Positions 46,800 to 59,559 of a DNA stretch of 64,000 nt are shown here, piece after piece. The DNA is from Tamarix chinensis (lineage: Eukaryota; Streptophyta; Magnoliopsida; Caryophyllales; Tamaricaceae), in contig CM060177.1 of NCBI GenBank assembly GCA_030549775.1, positions 92,380,736 through 92,444,735 of the forward strand, read 5' to 3'. The stretch's first letter is position 1, and every line of letters begins with the position of its first letter. A program made the position numbers and the translations under genes. The notes beneath the pieces are model-generated. The model was not told the origin of the DNA. It saw only the letters and a list, made by a program, of their open reading frames with translations, and ran no database searches.

Positions 46800-47990
46800 T
46801 TTTTCTTCCTTACCCTCCCCCAACTTGGACCAGCCCAACGACCCAAGCCCGTCTTTCCTTTTCTTTCCTTTCTTGCGGCCCAAACCACCCGTCTGTTTCT
46901 CCTTCAGCGCGGCCCACCCCAGAACGCCGTTCTTCATCCCTTTTTACACCAAAACTCGTCGTTTGATTTAATGAAAATAACCTCGCGCCCGACCGGCCCG
47001 ATCGACCTCTCCTTTCCTTTCTTTCTTTTCTCCCCAAACCGCCGGTTCGCCCTCCACCTTTCTTTCTTATTTCTTCTTTCTCCCTTCCCCGACGTCAAGC
47101 ACCTACAACGTCTCCGCCGCCACGTCCGAAAATTTCTCCGCCGGTTACACCCGTTTTGACCGGTCGTTTTCCTTCCTCTCTCTTCCCCCTGACTCTTTGA
47201 CCATTTTTAACCAATCAAATCCCCATTCTTTGCATGATCTCCCTCTCCCCCGACCATTTATAGGCCACGATCGGGGAGTGCGTCGGTTGCCCTCGTTGGC
47301 CGGTTACCACGTCTGCCTATCACTCCCCCACCTTCTCTTCGACCCTAACTTCCCCTTCAGTCTATAAATACCCTCAGGTTGGCCTTGTATCGAGTCTTTG
47401 GTCACTTACCAGAACTCCCCGACATTGTCGCCGCCTCACTTTAGACGCTGCTCTCTCCGTCTCCGGCTAACACCGCCACCAGTTCTTTCCGCCTACGCCT
47501 TCCCTACACCTCCCTCTAACTAAGTAGACCCCCCATACCCTTCGATTCTTCATGAACAATCCACCCCTTCCGTGCAAATTGCCTTCGTAACCAAGCTATT
47601 TTCTACCACCGCCGCCCTTCGAACCACCCTTAGCCACCTCTTCCGCCGCTGTCGCCGCTTCTGTCACCTCCCATCCTCTTTTGCAAACCCTCCTCTATCT
47701 CCCCATACCTTTCTTTTCCTCTCCCTCCCTCTCCTCCTCTCTTTCTCTCCTTCTCCTCCATTCGGCCACCACCACCATCGCCGTGCGCCGCCACCTCCAT
47801 TCTGTTCCTCTCCCTCTGAGCATTCTTAAACAACTCAACTTCCACCTCTATTCTCCCTATCTTCTTTTTAGCATGCAACTTTTCCCTTTTTCTTCTCTTT
47901 TTCCGGCCTCCTCCGCCGCCACCTCCATGCATCACCGCCGATGCCGCCTATCCCCGCCAGCCTAAGGTTGAACCTTAGACCCTCTTAGCC
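46800..47990 (+). promoter_or_regulatory. GC-rich promoter/leader of the layer 3 LTR, TATA box at 47363-47370
   Basis: This is the most GC-rich stretch of comparable length in the window, pyrimidine-rich on the plus strand. TATAAATA at 47363-47370 precedes it by design of an LTR: U3 to its left and a CCGCC-rich leader to its right, so transcription could start near 47395. ORFs at 46971-47159, 47572-47829, 47681-47965 and 47630-47935 (minus) are products of the skewed composition (Pro, Ser, Leu or Gly, Arg runs). Confidence 0.55.
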
Positions 47991-48039
47991 ATTTTTCCTA
48001 TTTTTATAACCCTTAAATTATTTTATTTCAATTATTTGC

Positions 48040-48303
48040 ATATAAATACTATTATTATTATTTTTACATGTATTATTATTATTATTAGTATTAATGTTTT
48101 TATTATTATTTATGTTGAGGGCTGAAGCCCTATTGTATTTTGATCCGATTTTATTATTATTCTTCTTATTATTTCTATTATTACTATTATTAATATTAAT
48201 ATGTTATAAGTATAATTATTATTATTATTTCCTATTTCGAATTTCTATTATTCTTATTCCATTATTATTAATACAACTATTTTACCATTAGTTTTGTTAA
48301 TAA

Positions 48304-48360
<57 letters not shown>

Positions 48361-48441
48361 TACTATTTCGAATTACTACTATTATTATTCCATTATTAGT
48401 ATTACAATTACTTTACTATTAATTTTTCTATTATTATTATT

Positions 48442-48478
<37 letters not shown>

Positions 48479-48740
48479 CATCATTATTATTATTACTAAA
48501 TTTGGTTATTTATTTTACTAATATTACTATTAGTATTATTTTGGTAAAGGGGGGCCGAAGCCTTTATTTTACTTTATTTTTGAGTAATACCTTATTATTA
48601 TTATTGTTATTAGTATTATTATTATTCTTATCTATATTATTATTGATATTATTTTTAGTATCTTTGCTATTATTATTTTAGTATCATTATTATTATTAGG
48701 GTAAAGTCTTTAACCCTATATTATCAATTTTTATAATATT
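48040..48740. repeat. Long imperfect (ATT)n tract with (TTG)n
   Basis: ATT-type repeats run almost continuously, with a pure stretch at about 48304-48355 and a (TTG)n stretch at 48443-48477. They lie in the downstream part of the layer 3 LTR. Confidence 0.85.
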
Positions 48741-51506
48741 TCCATTATTTCTATATCTTTAGCAAAGTTAGTAATTAATTAATGTTATTTTATTAATATA
48801 TTATTATTTATCTAAAAACCTAGTCTTATAATAAGTTAGTGATTAATAGTATTTTTGATAGGAGGGAGTGTAATTTTAGCTTTTTCCTCATAATAGGTAA
48901 AACTAGTCAAAGCCCTAAGGAGGCGTATGAGCGTGCTCCAAGACCGGTGTCGTTTTAGGTAAGGGTGTTACTAAGCCTTTTATGTGTTTATATGCATTAT
49001 ATGCTTCGCATGCTATGTATTATATGTCTATCTTTATTATTTATGTTGTATATGGTATGATGTGGAGTTGAAGTATGTTTTCATGTATTTGGATGGTATG
49101 TGTATTATGTATATGTGGTGATTTGTTTGTGACCCTGTAAGACATGCATGTGAGGGTGTTGATGTGGTTTGTGTGGGAGAAAGGATGAAAAAGGAGGATG
49201 GGGAAAGAGGTTGACCAAGGGAGGTGAGTTGACCTAATTATTTTAATGATTCATAAGTGGAAGAACAAAATGGAGAATTTTAAGGTTTCGTGTGGGAAAA
49301 TCTGATTTATGATTTTTATGATTTTGTGTGGGAGAGTTTAATTTATGGTTTTGTATGGGAGAATCTAATTTATGGTTTTGGGTGGAAGAATAAAATTTAT
49401 GGTTTTATATGGGAGAATCTAATTTATGGTTTTATATGGGAGAATTTAATCTATGATTTTGCATGATTTGTTTGGGAGAATTTAATTTATGGTTACATGG
49501 TGGTATTAGGGTTTGCATGGCGTTGGACTTTGCATGGAGTTAATTTTGCATGGTGGTATTAGGGTTTGTATGGTAGTATTAATGGTTGTAAGGCGGTATT
49601 AATGGTTGTATGGTGATATTAGGGTTTGCATGGTGGAGTTAGGGTTTTGTATGGAAGTTAATGATCACATGGGATTTAGGGTTGCATGAAAAGTTCAAAG
49701 GGTTGCATGGGATTTGTAGAGTTTGCATGGAAGTGAAATTTATGATTGAAAGGTTAATTTGGGGTATAAGGAAGGTAATATAAGCGTTATTTGGGTGGTT
49801 GAACATTTTGGATGAAAAATAGTACTTGGAGATTATATAAGGGTCCGTAGGAGACCAAACTAGGGTTGTGTGGATAATTAGGGTTTGTTGTGGTTGCTTA
49901 AAATTTTTCTATTATCATGTGTATTTGGTGATTTAAATGTAATTATGATGGTGGAATTTTATGATTTGTGATGTGTGAAGTGTAAAGAGAATGATTCGTG
50001 CATGTCCATGGTGAAAGCTTTTGAATAAGATACTTAAGACATTAATTACGTAAAATGGAAGATATTGAGTCGGGCCTAGACCGATCCACTAGCATAATAG
50101 TGGCAGGGAATATTTCCCTCGCGACCGATCCATCGGCTATAATAGTGGGGGATCCTGAGCTCAACAAAATCAAACCCTACAGTTGCTAAGACATGGGAAA
50201 GACACTAATTACTTACAGTAGAACACCGTACGAGAAAGGGGCCAGACCGATCCACCGGCTAAAATAGTGGCAGGGCATGTACCCTCGCGACCAATCCACC
50301 GGCTAAAATAGTGGGGTCCCCGTAATCGTATAGACTTGATAAAGAATATGATGTGAAAATATTTCGATAAAGGATTAATGAAGTAATTAATCTAAACTAT
50401 ATTGGATCTTGGCATTCTCACCTGATCATTCATTTGCCTTTATGTTATTGTGTTGGTGATTATGCCTTGTTATTATTTTGCATGGATTATGTGCTTATGT
50501 GTTGGCCTTAGTACTCGGTTACCTTACTCAGTACGTAGCGTACGGATCACCCTTTTCATGGGTGTTGCTCATTCCCACGAGTAGTATGCCCTTCTGACTT
50601 TATGCAGGTGGGCGAGACATCAGTCGGGGCTGAGTGTTGAGCATGTTTTGGCTCAAAGTTCGAGAGTGTAGTGGCCGTATTTTCTCTTCATGTGATTTCA
50701 TTAGTTATGTTATTCTTCTAATTCGCAATTATTCTTTTTGATTTATTACCTTGTGTTAAGTGTTTCGATTAAACCTTTTATAAATTGTAAGATTATTCCC
50801 TTTGAGGAATTTTGATTTCGCACTCTGATTTCTAAGTTATTATCTCATTAATTCATTTTATGAGATCTTGGTTTAAGTCTGGTATTAATCTGATAGCCTT
50901 AGCACTTGGTACTAAAATGGTTGGAGATAACCGGTTTGGTATTAAGTGTGGCGGTAACATTCCCAGAATTCACAGGTTTTAAATTAAGTATTTTAGTTAC
51001 TTCCGCTTTAAAAAAATAGTAAATTTTGGGGTGTTACACAACACATCTGAGCCACTATTATCGTCTAATGGAACGACTCAATACTTGGTCTTGACTCACA
51101 TAATATTCCACTTTAAATAATTAATATATCATCCTTTAGTTCTTATCTCAAATAATATTATTATTCACGTTGAGTATAGAGCCCCAATATTCTTAATCTG
51201 GTGGAACAAACTGAAAAACCTTTTAGGGACAACACACCTGAGCCACTATCATTGTATGGTGGAACGGACCCAACATCTTGGTCCCACTCACATGATATTT
51301 CACTTTAAATGGTTAGTATCTAATTCATGATTTGGGTTGATAAGTAAAAAATATAATTAAGGAAAGTAAGGCATCATCATATAGATAACAAGACCATTCC
51401 CAAAGGTTAAGATGCTTATTTCTTTTCCAAAAATCTTAAATTCACACTTTATGCATAACTCCTCTTATATTGATCATTTACCTACCAAATTTAGTATATA
51501 TTCCTC

Positions 51507-51595
<89 letters not shown>
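51507..51595. repeat. (AAT)n/(ATT)n perfect palindrome
   Basis: About 15 AAT units are followed directly by about 14 ATT units, so the stretch is its own inverted repeat and can extrude as a hairpin of over 40 bp. It lies in the layer 2 LTR. Confidence 0.95.
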
Positions 51596-51597
<2 letters not shown>

Positions 51598-54500
51598 ATA
51601 ACCTAAATTCAAGGTCTAATTCTCACATCTTACACATGCGATAATAACCCTATCTCAAAAGTTACTATTCCCAAAGTTTCCCAAACCCTAATTTCATAGG
51701 TAAGTCACAGCTCTTCCCATAACGCTCATATGATTACCAAATTCAATAAAAATCCCAAAAATACCAAAATTAACAATATATCCAAAATTCGTTGTCTAAA
51801 TCTAACGTTTTACACATGTGATAATAACATTACCTTTTTAATATTACTATTCCCAATTTAGGTCATTCTCTCATATTGAGGAACTTATAATATTCATAAT
51901 CACTCCAATCACTCCACATGATCTTATTAGAATATTTTCATCCACCTAACATGTTAAAATACTAAAATTTCTATATTAATCTATAATGACCAAAATGCTC
52001 TTATAGATAGCCAAAACTCCTTATTTTACAAAAGTCTTATATCTTCAATTTCATTATTTCCAAATCCTCCATTTACTGTCATAGTTTTTAAATACGCTTA
52101 TTTCCAACTTATCATATTTTATTAGGCCCATAATACTCTTCCACAAGTTATACTCATCCACAAAAGTACAACCTAGTATAGCAACATCATATCATCGCAT
52201 CTTTAGTTATTCGTACTCTCTTTCGATCATAAAAACCATATTATCATAAAACATCATTAACCACAATAATTTAACAAGATAATAATAATATCATGATAAT
52301 ACACATGGAAATTCAAGAATTTAACACAAAACCTTAAACATCGACTAGCATCCTTACAAAAAAGCCTCTGGTCTCTAAGCATGTTTATCCTATCCTGTTT
52401 CTTCTGGAACCTCTAGAATATCATCTAAGAATAATTAAAAAACTTAATTATAATTAAATGATATGATTAAGGATGGTTTAAGGTAAAGAAAGGTTGAAAG
52501 AATGGGGAAAAACCAAACTGAGATTCCTAGCCAAAACTTGTGCAACAAAGGGAGGTTCGGTGGTGGATGTCGAAAGGTGGGGATGGGCTTTGATGGTGGC
52601 TACCGAAGGGGGTAGGTTTCAATGGTTTTGGCTGGAAAGGTGGGTAAGGTTTTAGTAGAAATGGCCAAAAGTTAGGGGGTGTTGTGGTGATTTTCGCCGA
52701 AGGTGGAGGGGTGATTTTGATGAAAATAGCCGAAGGTAGTGGATGTGGTTCGATGAGTTTGACCGAAGTTGGTGGGTGGTTTTCAATGGTTTTGGTCAGT
52801 GATTAGGTAAGGTTTGGGGGATTTTGGCCAATGGATGGGGTGAGTGAATGGAAAATTTTACCGGTGGTGATGTTGCTACCTCAATTGAGCTAGTCGGTGG
52901 TGGGTTTTGTGTTTTTTTTTGTTAATGATAAGGAGAGGGAAAGAAGGAGGGAAGAAGGTTGTGTTGGGGTACAAAATTTAGACAAAAACATAGGGAGAAG
53001 AAGGGTGGTATGGTGCATTAAATGGAGTATATATATACAGACATGGACCCATGAGGAGAAAAGGAGAGAGGGTGAGGTGATTTTTGTCAATGCAACCCAT
53101 CACACAGAAAAAGAGGAGTTGATGGGTGATGGTGAAGGTAGTGTGTGCTAGTCATAGAAGGGGAGCATGGAAGGGGATGTTATGTACGCAAGGGGAAAGA
53201 AGAATGGAAAAAGAAAAACCGGGCGGGAGGAAAATTTAAGGACATAGAAGGAAAAAAAATGAGAAAAAGAGAAAAAATGTGGGTTTAGATTTAGGTTTAG
53301 TTTAAGATAATTTAGGATAATTAAATAAAATGATTATATAAGATTAATTTTAGGTTAGGAAATATGTTAATAAACTAGAATAAAAATCAAGGTTAGGCTA
53401 ACATTTAAGATTAGGCAGTTAGGATAAGATAGAAATATTAATTTTCTAAGATTAGTATTAGGTTACAATATTAATTAATATGGATTAGGGTTAGCTAAAA
53501 TTTAAGGTATTACAAGTATTGTGCTAAATAAAATAAACATTAGTGATTACAAAACTCAAAAGAGAGAAAGAACAAGAGGACACAAATATCCAAATACAAC
53601 AAAAATTAAAATACCCAAAAGGACATCGGATAGCTCTAGGCTCTCAATCTGAACTATCAACTTTTGACTAAACTCATAAGTTGACCTACAAAGACCACTA
53701 CCTATTGAATAGGTAGGGACCCATGAAAGAAAACCTTTAATACAACAGTATTGAGAAACCCTTTATACTAAACAAAAATAAAAACCCAGCATGGAACATA
53801 TAAAAGGCATCAGAATAATACATGGTAAAAAACATCGATGTGTACATGCGTTAATTGAAACACGATAATCATTCATATAACCACATAATTATTCATCTAG
53901 AACTAACTAAAACTTACCAATAGAGCATCTAAGAGATGCTCTTTAAAGTATAATTAGAAATAACATGAACCCAAAATCAAGATAATAACAACACATCACA
54001 TATCTCATTATCATTATCAACAAATCACATACATCACAGGTTGGATCTCAGGCATATACCAATAAAAATCTATAGCATCACAAGAAGGCATAAATACTGC
54101 TACCAAAATACAGGTAAACACAAATGTTGTTACCAACCAATCCAATAATTACTTTAAATTCAATAATAATCACTTTACATTTTATTTATGTTGATTTTAG
54201 GGACCCCCACTATTCTAAAACCGATATAAAGGCCTAAAGCACATCTCAGGGACAACACACCTAAGCCAATATTATCATCTAATGGAATGGACCCAACACC
54301 TCTCAGGAAAAAATTCACCTGAGCCACTATTCTTAAATTGGTAGAATAGTTTGAAGCATCTCTTAGGGACAACACACTTGAGCCACTATTATTACCCAGT
54401 GGAACGGATCCCATACCTCGGTCCTAACTCATATAATCTTCCACTTGAAATAATTAATGTATTATTCATTAGTTACATATCTCAAATCATATTCTTATTC

Positions 54501-56901
54501 ACATTAAGTATAGAAACCCACTATTCTTAATCTGGTAGAGCATACTGAAGCACCTCTTAGAGAGAACATACTTGAATCACTATTATCATCTAGTGGAACA
54601 TACCTAACACCCCTCGGGGAAGAACGTACCTGAGCCAATATTCTTAAACTGTTGGAATAGTTTAAATCACCTCTCAAGGACAACACACCTGAGCCACTAT
54701 TATCGTCCGATAGAATGATCCAATACCTTGGCCCAACTCATATGATCTTTCACTTTAAATGATTAATATCTTATTCAGTGTTGTCAATACAAGGTCATCT
54801 TACAAAAATCATTCAATTTGTAGACCATAAAATTTATAAACAAATAAACCCAACCACATAATTATCAAGGTTTTCCTAGGCTCAATATTTCACTTGCAGG
54901 CACATTAGGTCAAAAGTGACCTAAATCCCTTGAGGTCAAAGTTATCACATTAACATCCTTTTTATTTACAAAATATAATTTATTCATAGATTTTTCATAA
55001 AAATGCTAAAAAATAATAATAAAACTATTTATAATGAAAATTAAATTATTAGATAAGCTAAATAATCATTTTGCCATTATTTAAGATTTTACATATAAAA
55101 CCCTAACATGTATATCTACTACATCCATGATCACATAATCTCATGCCCAAAAACATATAATACACATTGGACATGCATTTTAGGATAAATATCATATCAC
55201 ACATAAAATGACCAAATTGCCCGTAAGGCACACATTCATATTTATTATTCTATAAATTTATCTAAGCATGCCCATCCTATCATTCTCCACGTAAATGTCA
55301 TCCATTATCATAAAAATTATTTTACCATACTTTTATACTTAAAATATTTTACATATGATAACATTCTCTTTTTACCGATTTCCATCATCATAATAATAAG
55401 CACATAATTATAGGATAACAAAATATATTTAACATATTTCAAAAAAAAACTAATGTGCTACCATGCAATGTCTGACATTTTAGGAGAGTATAAAAGTTAT
55501 CATATAGAAACATACTTAAAATAGTTTATAAATCAATATATTAATGTGTTTTCATACAAAATTTGCCATTTTAGTAAGGTATAAAGTTGCTTGAATTTCA
55601 GTAAAAACCTAAATTTGGGGTATCCTACTAAATACTATAAAATCCTGCTAATCAACTTTTATACATAAAAATTAATACCACAATTACCAAATTAATATTT
55701 CAAAAATAAAATAATAATTATAAGAATAAAATATTTATTCTACAAAATTACAAAATACCCTTACATTTAAAAATATGTAATAAAAAATTTAAGGTAAAAT
55801 TATCACGCCACATGCATAGCGTGAGTCATGCACAAAGGAAGGATGTTGTAGGGTGGGTTGGCTGGTTGGCAAGGGTGCAATGATGGCTATAGGTGGAGAT
55901 GGTGGTGATGGTTGGTTTTTTTCAATGATAAAAGATGGTAGTGGTGACATTGGGCTAGGTGGTGTGTGTAGGAAAAAGGTAAGGGCTACGTCGAGGAAGA
56001 AGATGATGGTGGATGGTGGTGACAGGCTCGAAGGGTCAGCGCATGAACAAAGGCATAACTAGGTAGGGTGGCTAGAAAGGTGGTGATGGCAAAGTGGTGT
56101 GGGTTGGTGTGGAAGATGTCTTGGCTAGGAGAGTTGCGAAAGAGGTTGTGTAGGTGCTAAAGTTGCTATGGGGGGAGGAGTCGAAAGGATGGGGGTACAA
56201 CGGTAAAAATTATCATTCCCTAAGAGAATGATGCAAACGAAGCAGCCATATGAAGGAGGCAGGGAATAACAAAAATTGCCTCTAGGAAGGAGAGAAGAAA
56301 AATAAGGGTAGCAAAGGAGAAGGAAGAAGAAGAAAATAAGGAGAATAAGAATTCAGTGCTGGTTCTATTGGGTTGGGGGTGGAAAGGAGAGGATAAGTAA
56401 GGTGGTTGGAGGTGGTGCTAGCGATACGTGGCATGGAGATGGTGGTGGTGGTTTCTGTGAAACCAAACAAAGCCAAGAGGGGCAAAGGATAAGGGAAAAG
56501 AAGGGAAAGAGGAAGAAGGTGCTTTGATGATGGTGGAGGATGGTTTTCTAGAGCGACACCAAATAAGGTCAAGGGAGAGGAAGCTAGGAGTTGGCATGGT
56601 TGCGCAAGGGAATGTAGTGGAAGGCTGTAAGGATGAAGCCAAATGGAGCGTAAAAGAGGAAGGAGGTTCTATGAGGCCATGTTTGGTTGAGGAAGAATAA
56701 AGGGTGGCTTGGTTGTGGCTGGTTGGGCGATAAGGGAACCAAACGAGGTAGAGCAAGGGAAATAGGATAAGGTTGTAGAGCTTACTATGGTGAAAAAAAG
56801 TGATGGTTGGTTGGACCAATTAAGGACGAAAGAGAGAGAGAGAGAGAGAGAAGGATAAAGAGAGGTGCACAATGTATATATATGTGTGTGTGTGTCAGAG
56901 G

Positions 56902-58067
56902 TAGGGCTGTTCATATTATCCGATATCTGCTTATCCGATCCGATATCCGAAGCGATCCGATCAGAAAAAACAAATATCAGATCCGATTTTTTTTTCAAAT
57001 CAAATATCTGATCCGGTCAACGAAAAGTCAAACAAATCAAATATCCGATCCGACAAATACAAATAATATCCGATTCGAAGAAAAATATTTATATATTTTT
57101 TATAATTTTTTATTTTATATATAATTGTATATAAATAAATATATAAATTTTACTTAATTTATTAGTTGGACCAAAATTTAATTTACTCTAAATTATATTT
57201 TTAATATAATTATTTTTTAAAATATTTGTAAAAAAAACTAGTCGGGACTGTAGTCTGTAGCAGTGTAGCACCACTACTTACTCACTACTCACTACTCAGT
57301 ATCAAACTAGCAGGTAGCACCGTAGCAGCAATATGCGTAGGTGCATGCACGCGGTACTGTATTTTAAAAAAAAAAACAAAAAACAAAACAACAACAACTA
57401 GTCGGGAGGGACCCCAACTCTCCCTTCTCTAATTTTTTTCCCCCGACTCCCTGCTCCAGTGCTCCCGTCCTGCAAGTCGGCAACCCTAACCGCCACCCTC
57501 TCCCCAGCTCCTCGCCGGCCTCCAACCAGTCGCCACCGTAGCCACTAGCCAGCCACAACTAGCAGCGACAGCCAGCAGCAGCAACCGAAGCTGCAGTAGC
57601 AGCAGCGGCAGCAAAGCGCAGGTCGTCCCGCCGCCGCCGGTCACCGTAGAGGCCTGCTGACCACCGGCGAGCCATCCTCAACCTCCGGCACATCTTTCCC
57701 GGCCTTCACCTGCCTTGATTTGTTAGTTTTGTTTGGTATAACTTCTGAAAAACCCTAACCCTTGTTTTGATTAATTGGGTATGAATTAGCTTATAAAAAG
57801 CTAAATTGATTATTTGATTATGTATATATATGTTGTAAGATTAATTTGGATAGGTCAATTGTATGGTTGTGTTGGAATTTTGGAAAAATTGAATTTTTGG
57901 ATAGGCTGGGAAAAATTATTTGACTATTCGGATAGTATCGGTTTTATTTGATATCCGATCCGAAATTTCGGATCGGATATCAAATATCATTTTCAGATAT
58001 CCAAAATTTCGGATATCTAGTAATCGGATATCTGAAAAATCGGATATTTGATCCGTGAACAGCCCTA
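56902..58067. mobile_element. hAT-type non-autonomous element, 1166 bp, with GC-rich interior
   Basis: Terminal inverted repeats are TAGGGCTGTTCA and TGAACAGCCCTA, with an exact 8-bp duplication GTCAGAGG on both sides (56894-56901, 58068-58075). Subterminal regions repeat atccgatccgatatc-type words in both orientations (56930-57080 and 57925-58050). The interior 57235-57720 is GC-rich and unlike either the termini or the surrounding LTR; after it comes an AT-rich intron-like stretch (57720-57920). No transposase domain is visible. The ORF at 57364-57558 (minus) is compositional. Confidence 0.92.
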
Positions 58068-59026
58068 GTCAGAGGTGTTGTTTAGTAAGGAATTTGATTG
58101 TGATGGGGCATGTATTGGTAGAGAATGGTAGGATGATAGGAATGATCGAGAGGGATGGTTTGATAGGTGAGGGGTATGGGTGTTGCGTGAGATAAGGAAA
58201 AGATAGGGAGAGTGGTTAGGGCAGAAAAAAGGGACACACAAAGGGTAAAAATGGTAGATTAGAGTCAGGATATATATATATTATTTTAGTTTTAGGTTTA
58301 GTTTAGATAGAGTAGGATACCTATTAGAAAAATAATCGAGAAAAAATAATTTGATTTATGATATGTTTAACAAAAAGGAAATGGGTAAAATAATCAGAAA
58401 AAAATATTTAAAAATTTATTTGGGTTATGAGTCAAAGGTTAATAGTAAATAATTAAGCTAAATTTTAAGGGTTAGTTTTGAATAAAAATTCTAAATATCC
58501 GAAAACGAAGGTCATAAAATTTTGAAGGTGTTACATAATCCTTTTAATTAGTAAAAAAACTCTGATGCATAAGATGTTATCTAAATATCATGCTTAATGG
58601 CTTTTAATTTTGGTTGAAAGTTTGATTGGTTTAAACATGTAATTTATGTCCTTAAACATCCAAATTGTTCTTATTTAATAGCGCCCTAATTATCATAATT
58701 AGGATTTAATCTTGTGCTAATCATAGAGTTAGTTGGTGAAACATAAAAGTGATTAAAATACTCCTAAAAGAATTTAGTGGGATTTAAGAGTCAAAGGTCG
58801 ATCACAATCTCTTACATTTGACCATTGACTTTAACCTTACAAATAGTAATTGAGAGTAAATAGTAAACTTTATTGACTAAAAGTTTTTTATAATAAAATA
58901 TTTTTGGTTTTTGGAATTAAGTTTCTTGGTATAAAATGACGTTTTCCATCACTAATGAATAATGATTTTTATGAATAGTAAAACTTTCCAAGATTAGCAT
59001 GTAACCTTATTTTATGGTAGTTAAGC

Positions 59027-59029
<3 letters not shown>

Positions 59030-59059
<30 letters not shown>
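59030..59059. repeat. (AT)n microsatellite
   Basis: About 15 TA units lie in the resumed layer 0 segment. Confidence 0.9.
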
Positions 59060-59061
<2 letters not shown>

Positions 59062-59559
59062 TATTTTCATTCGTTGGTTCTTTTGATGTCTCTTAACTAC
59101 AAGTGGTATATTTGGAATATACATGATCAATAGGCTTGTTATATGGTTAATGTCAACTAAAAACACTTGGTTATGTGTGGCATGTGATTCATGTGAGACG
59201 TACCTTTGTGGTGTGTCGGGTGAAGTAATTTCTCTAAGTGTTAAATAAATGGAAATACATTGGTCTTAGTCAACTGGTAGTTGATTTCTGAATAATTTTC
59301 CTATACTTGTTAAGCTATAATGTGTGGACCTCACTATTCTTAATGAATAATGAACTATTCTTAAATGAAACATGAATTAATAAAGTAAAAGATCTTGAGT
59401 TGAAAAAGGTTATTCTCTAGAATTAGCTACTCTAGAGACAAGGCAGGAGTCCTCAATTTGGTTTGGTTTCGTTGGTGTGACTTAGTGCCTTAGTATGGCT
59501 TTAGTTTACTCTATAGGTGACTTTCGGGTCTTATAGGAGGTATCGATACTTAAATATTA

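Larger units (their letters stand above)
46328..51038 (+). mobile_element. Layer 3: plus-strand solo LTR, 4711 bp, inserted in layer 2
   Basis: The ends are TGAAATGCCCCGAAAATT (46328) and ...aaattttggggtgttaca (51038), with CAACA at 46323-46327 and 51039-51043. Removing it restores a continuous layer 2 segment (cagtcacaaca + catctgagccac), matching other copies (ggacaacacacctgagccac). Inside: AT-rich U3 (46340-46750), a C-rich GC island with a TATA box (46800-47990), ATT tracts (48040-48740), a grass-like repeat zone of tggttttatatggga/tttggggtggtatt (49250-49780), then accgatccactagcataatagtgg segments (50080-50310). No gag or pol. It is the best-preserved and youngest of the tower. Confidence 0.93.
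45522..53514 (-). mobile_element. Layer 2: minus-strand solo LTR inserted in layer 1
   Basis: The ends are TGTAACACCCCAAAATTTA (45522) and ...ttaaggtattaca (53514), flanked by AGTAT at 45517-45521 and 53515-53519. Minus the layer 3 unit it is about 3277 bp long. Its pieces are 45522-46327 and 51044-53514. The left piece has cactattcttaaaccgatgg and ...acctgagccactatt segments; the right piece has a trinucleotide palindrome (51507-51595) and a purine-rich leader (52500-53250). An ORF of 84 codons at 52897-53151 lies in that leader and has no known domain. Confidence 0.92.
45310..58535 (-). mobile_element. Layer 1: minus-strand LTR inserted in layer 0
   Basis: The left end is TATAACATCCCGG (45310, where TG has become TA) and the right end ...gaaggtgttaca (58535). 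Direct 5-bp duplications TAATC flank it at 45305-45309 and 58536-58540. Without the layer 2 unit and the hAT element its own length is about 4.05 kb. Its parts are 45310-45521 and 53520-58535. 54200-54720 contains the cctgagccactattatc/accgatagaat segments, and 55840-56850 the GC-richer, purine-rich leader (reverse strand). No retroelement genes are present, so it looks like a solo LTR. Small ORFs at 54175-54686 translate the repeats and are not genes. Confidence 0.9.
44009..59559 (+). mobile_element. Layer 0 of the LTR tower: sense LTR, split twice
   Basis: The unit starts TGTAGTACCTCAATATTTTG (44009), a mutated form of the family start TGTAACACCYCAAAATTTT. It runs to 45309, is interrupted by the layer 1 insertion (45310-58535), resumes at 58541 and is cut again at 59559. 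The 59390-59559 segment (cttgagttg...ggtgactttcgggtc...atcgatactta) matches the reverse complement of 60640-60800, the same part of another copy. Its own right end lies beyond a further insertion that starts at 59560. The preceding five bases are GTTAG. No gene is inside. Confidence 0.65.

Noticed and set aside
47572..47965. ORFs of 85-101 codons on both strands, Pro/Ser/Leu or Gly/Arg rich
   Set aside because: They lie in the GC-rich leader of an LTR, overlap on both strands and show only compositional bias.
54175..54686. Two similar minus-strand ORFs with repeated VPLDDNS/LSLRG phrases, a possible repeat protein
   Set aside because: They translate the repeated cctgagccactattatc segments typical of all copies of this LTR family, and other copies are not open.
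56282..57124. ORFs of 96-133 codons, including one of 105 codons entering the hAT element
   Set aside because: Biased composition from LTR leader and (GA)n repeats, no domain, and one crosses a transposon boundary.
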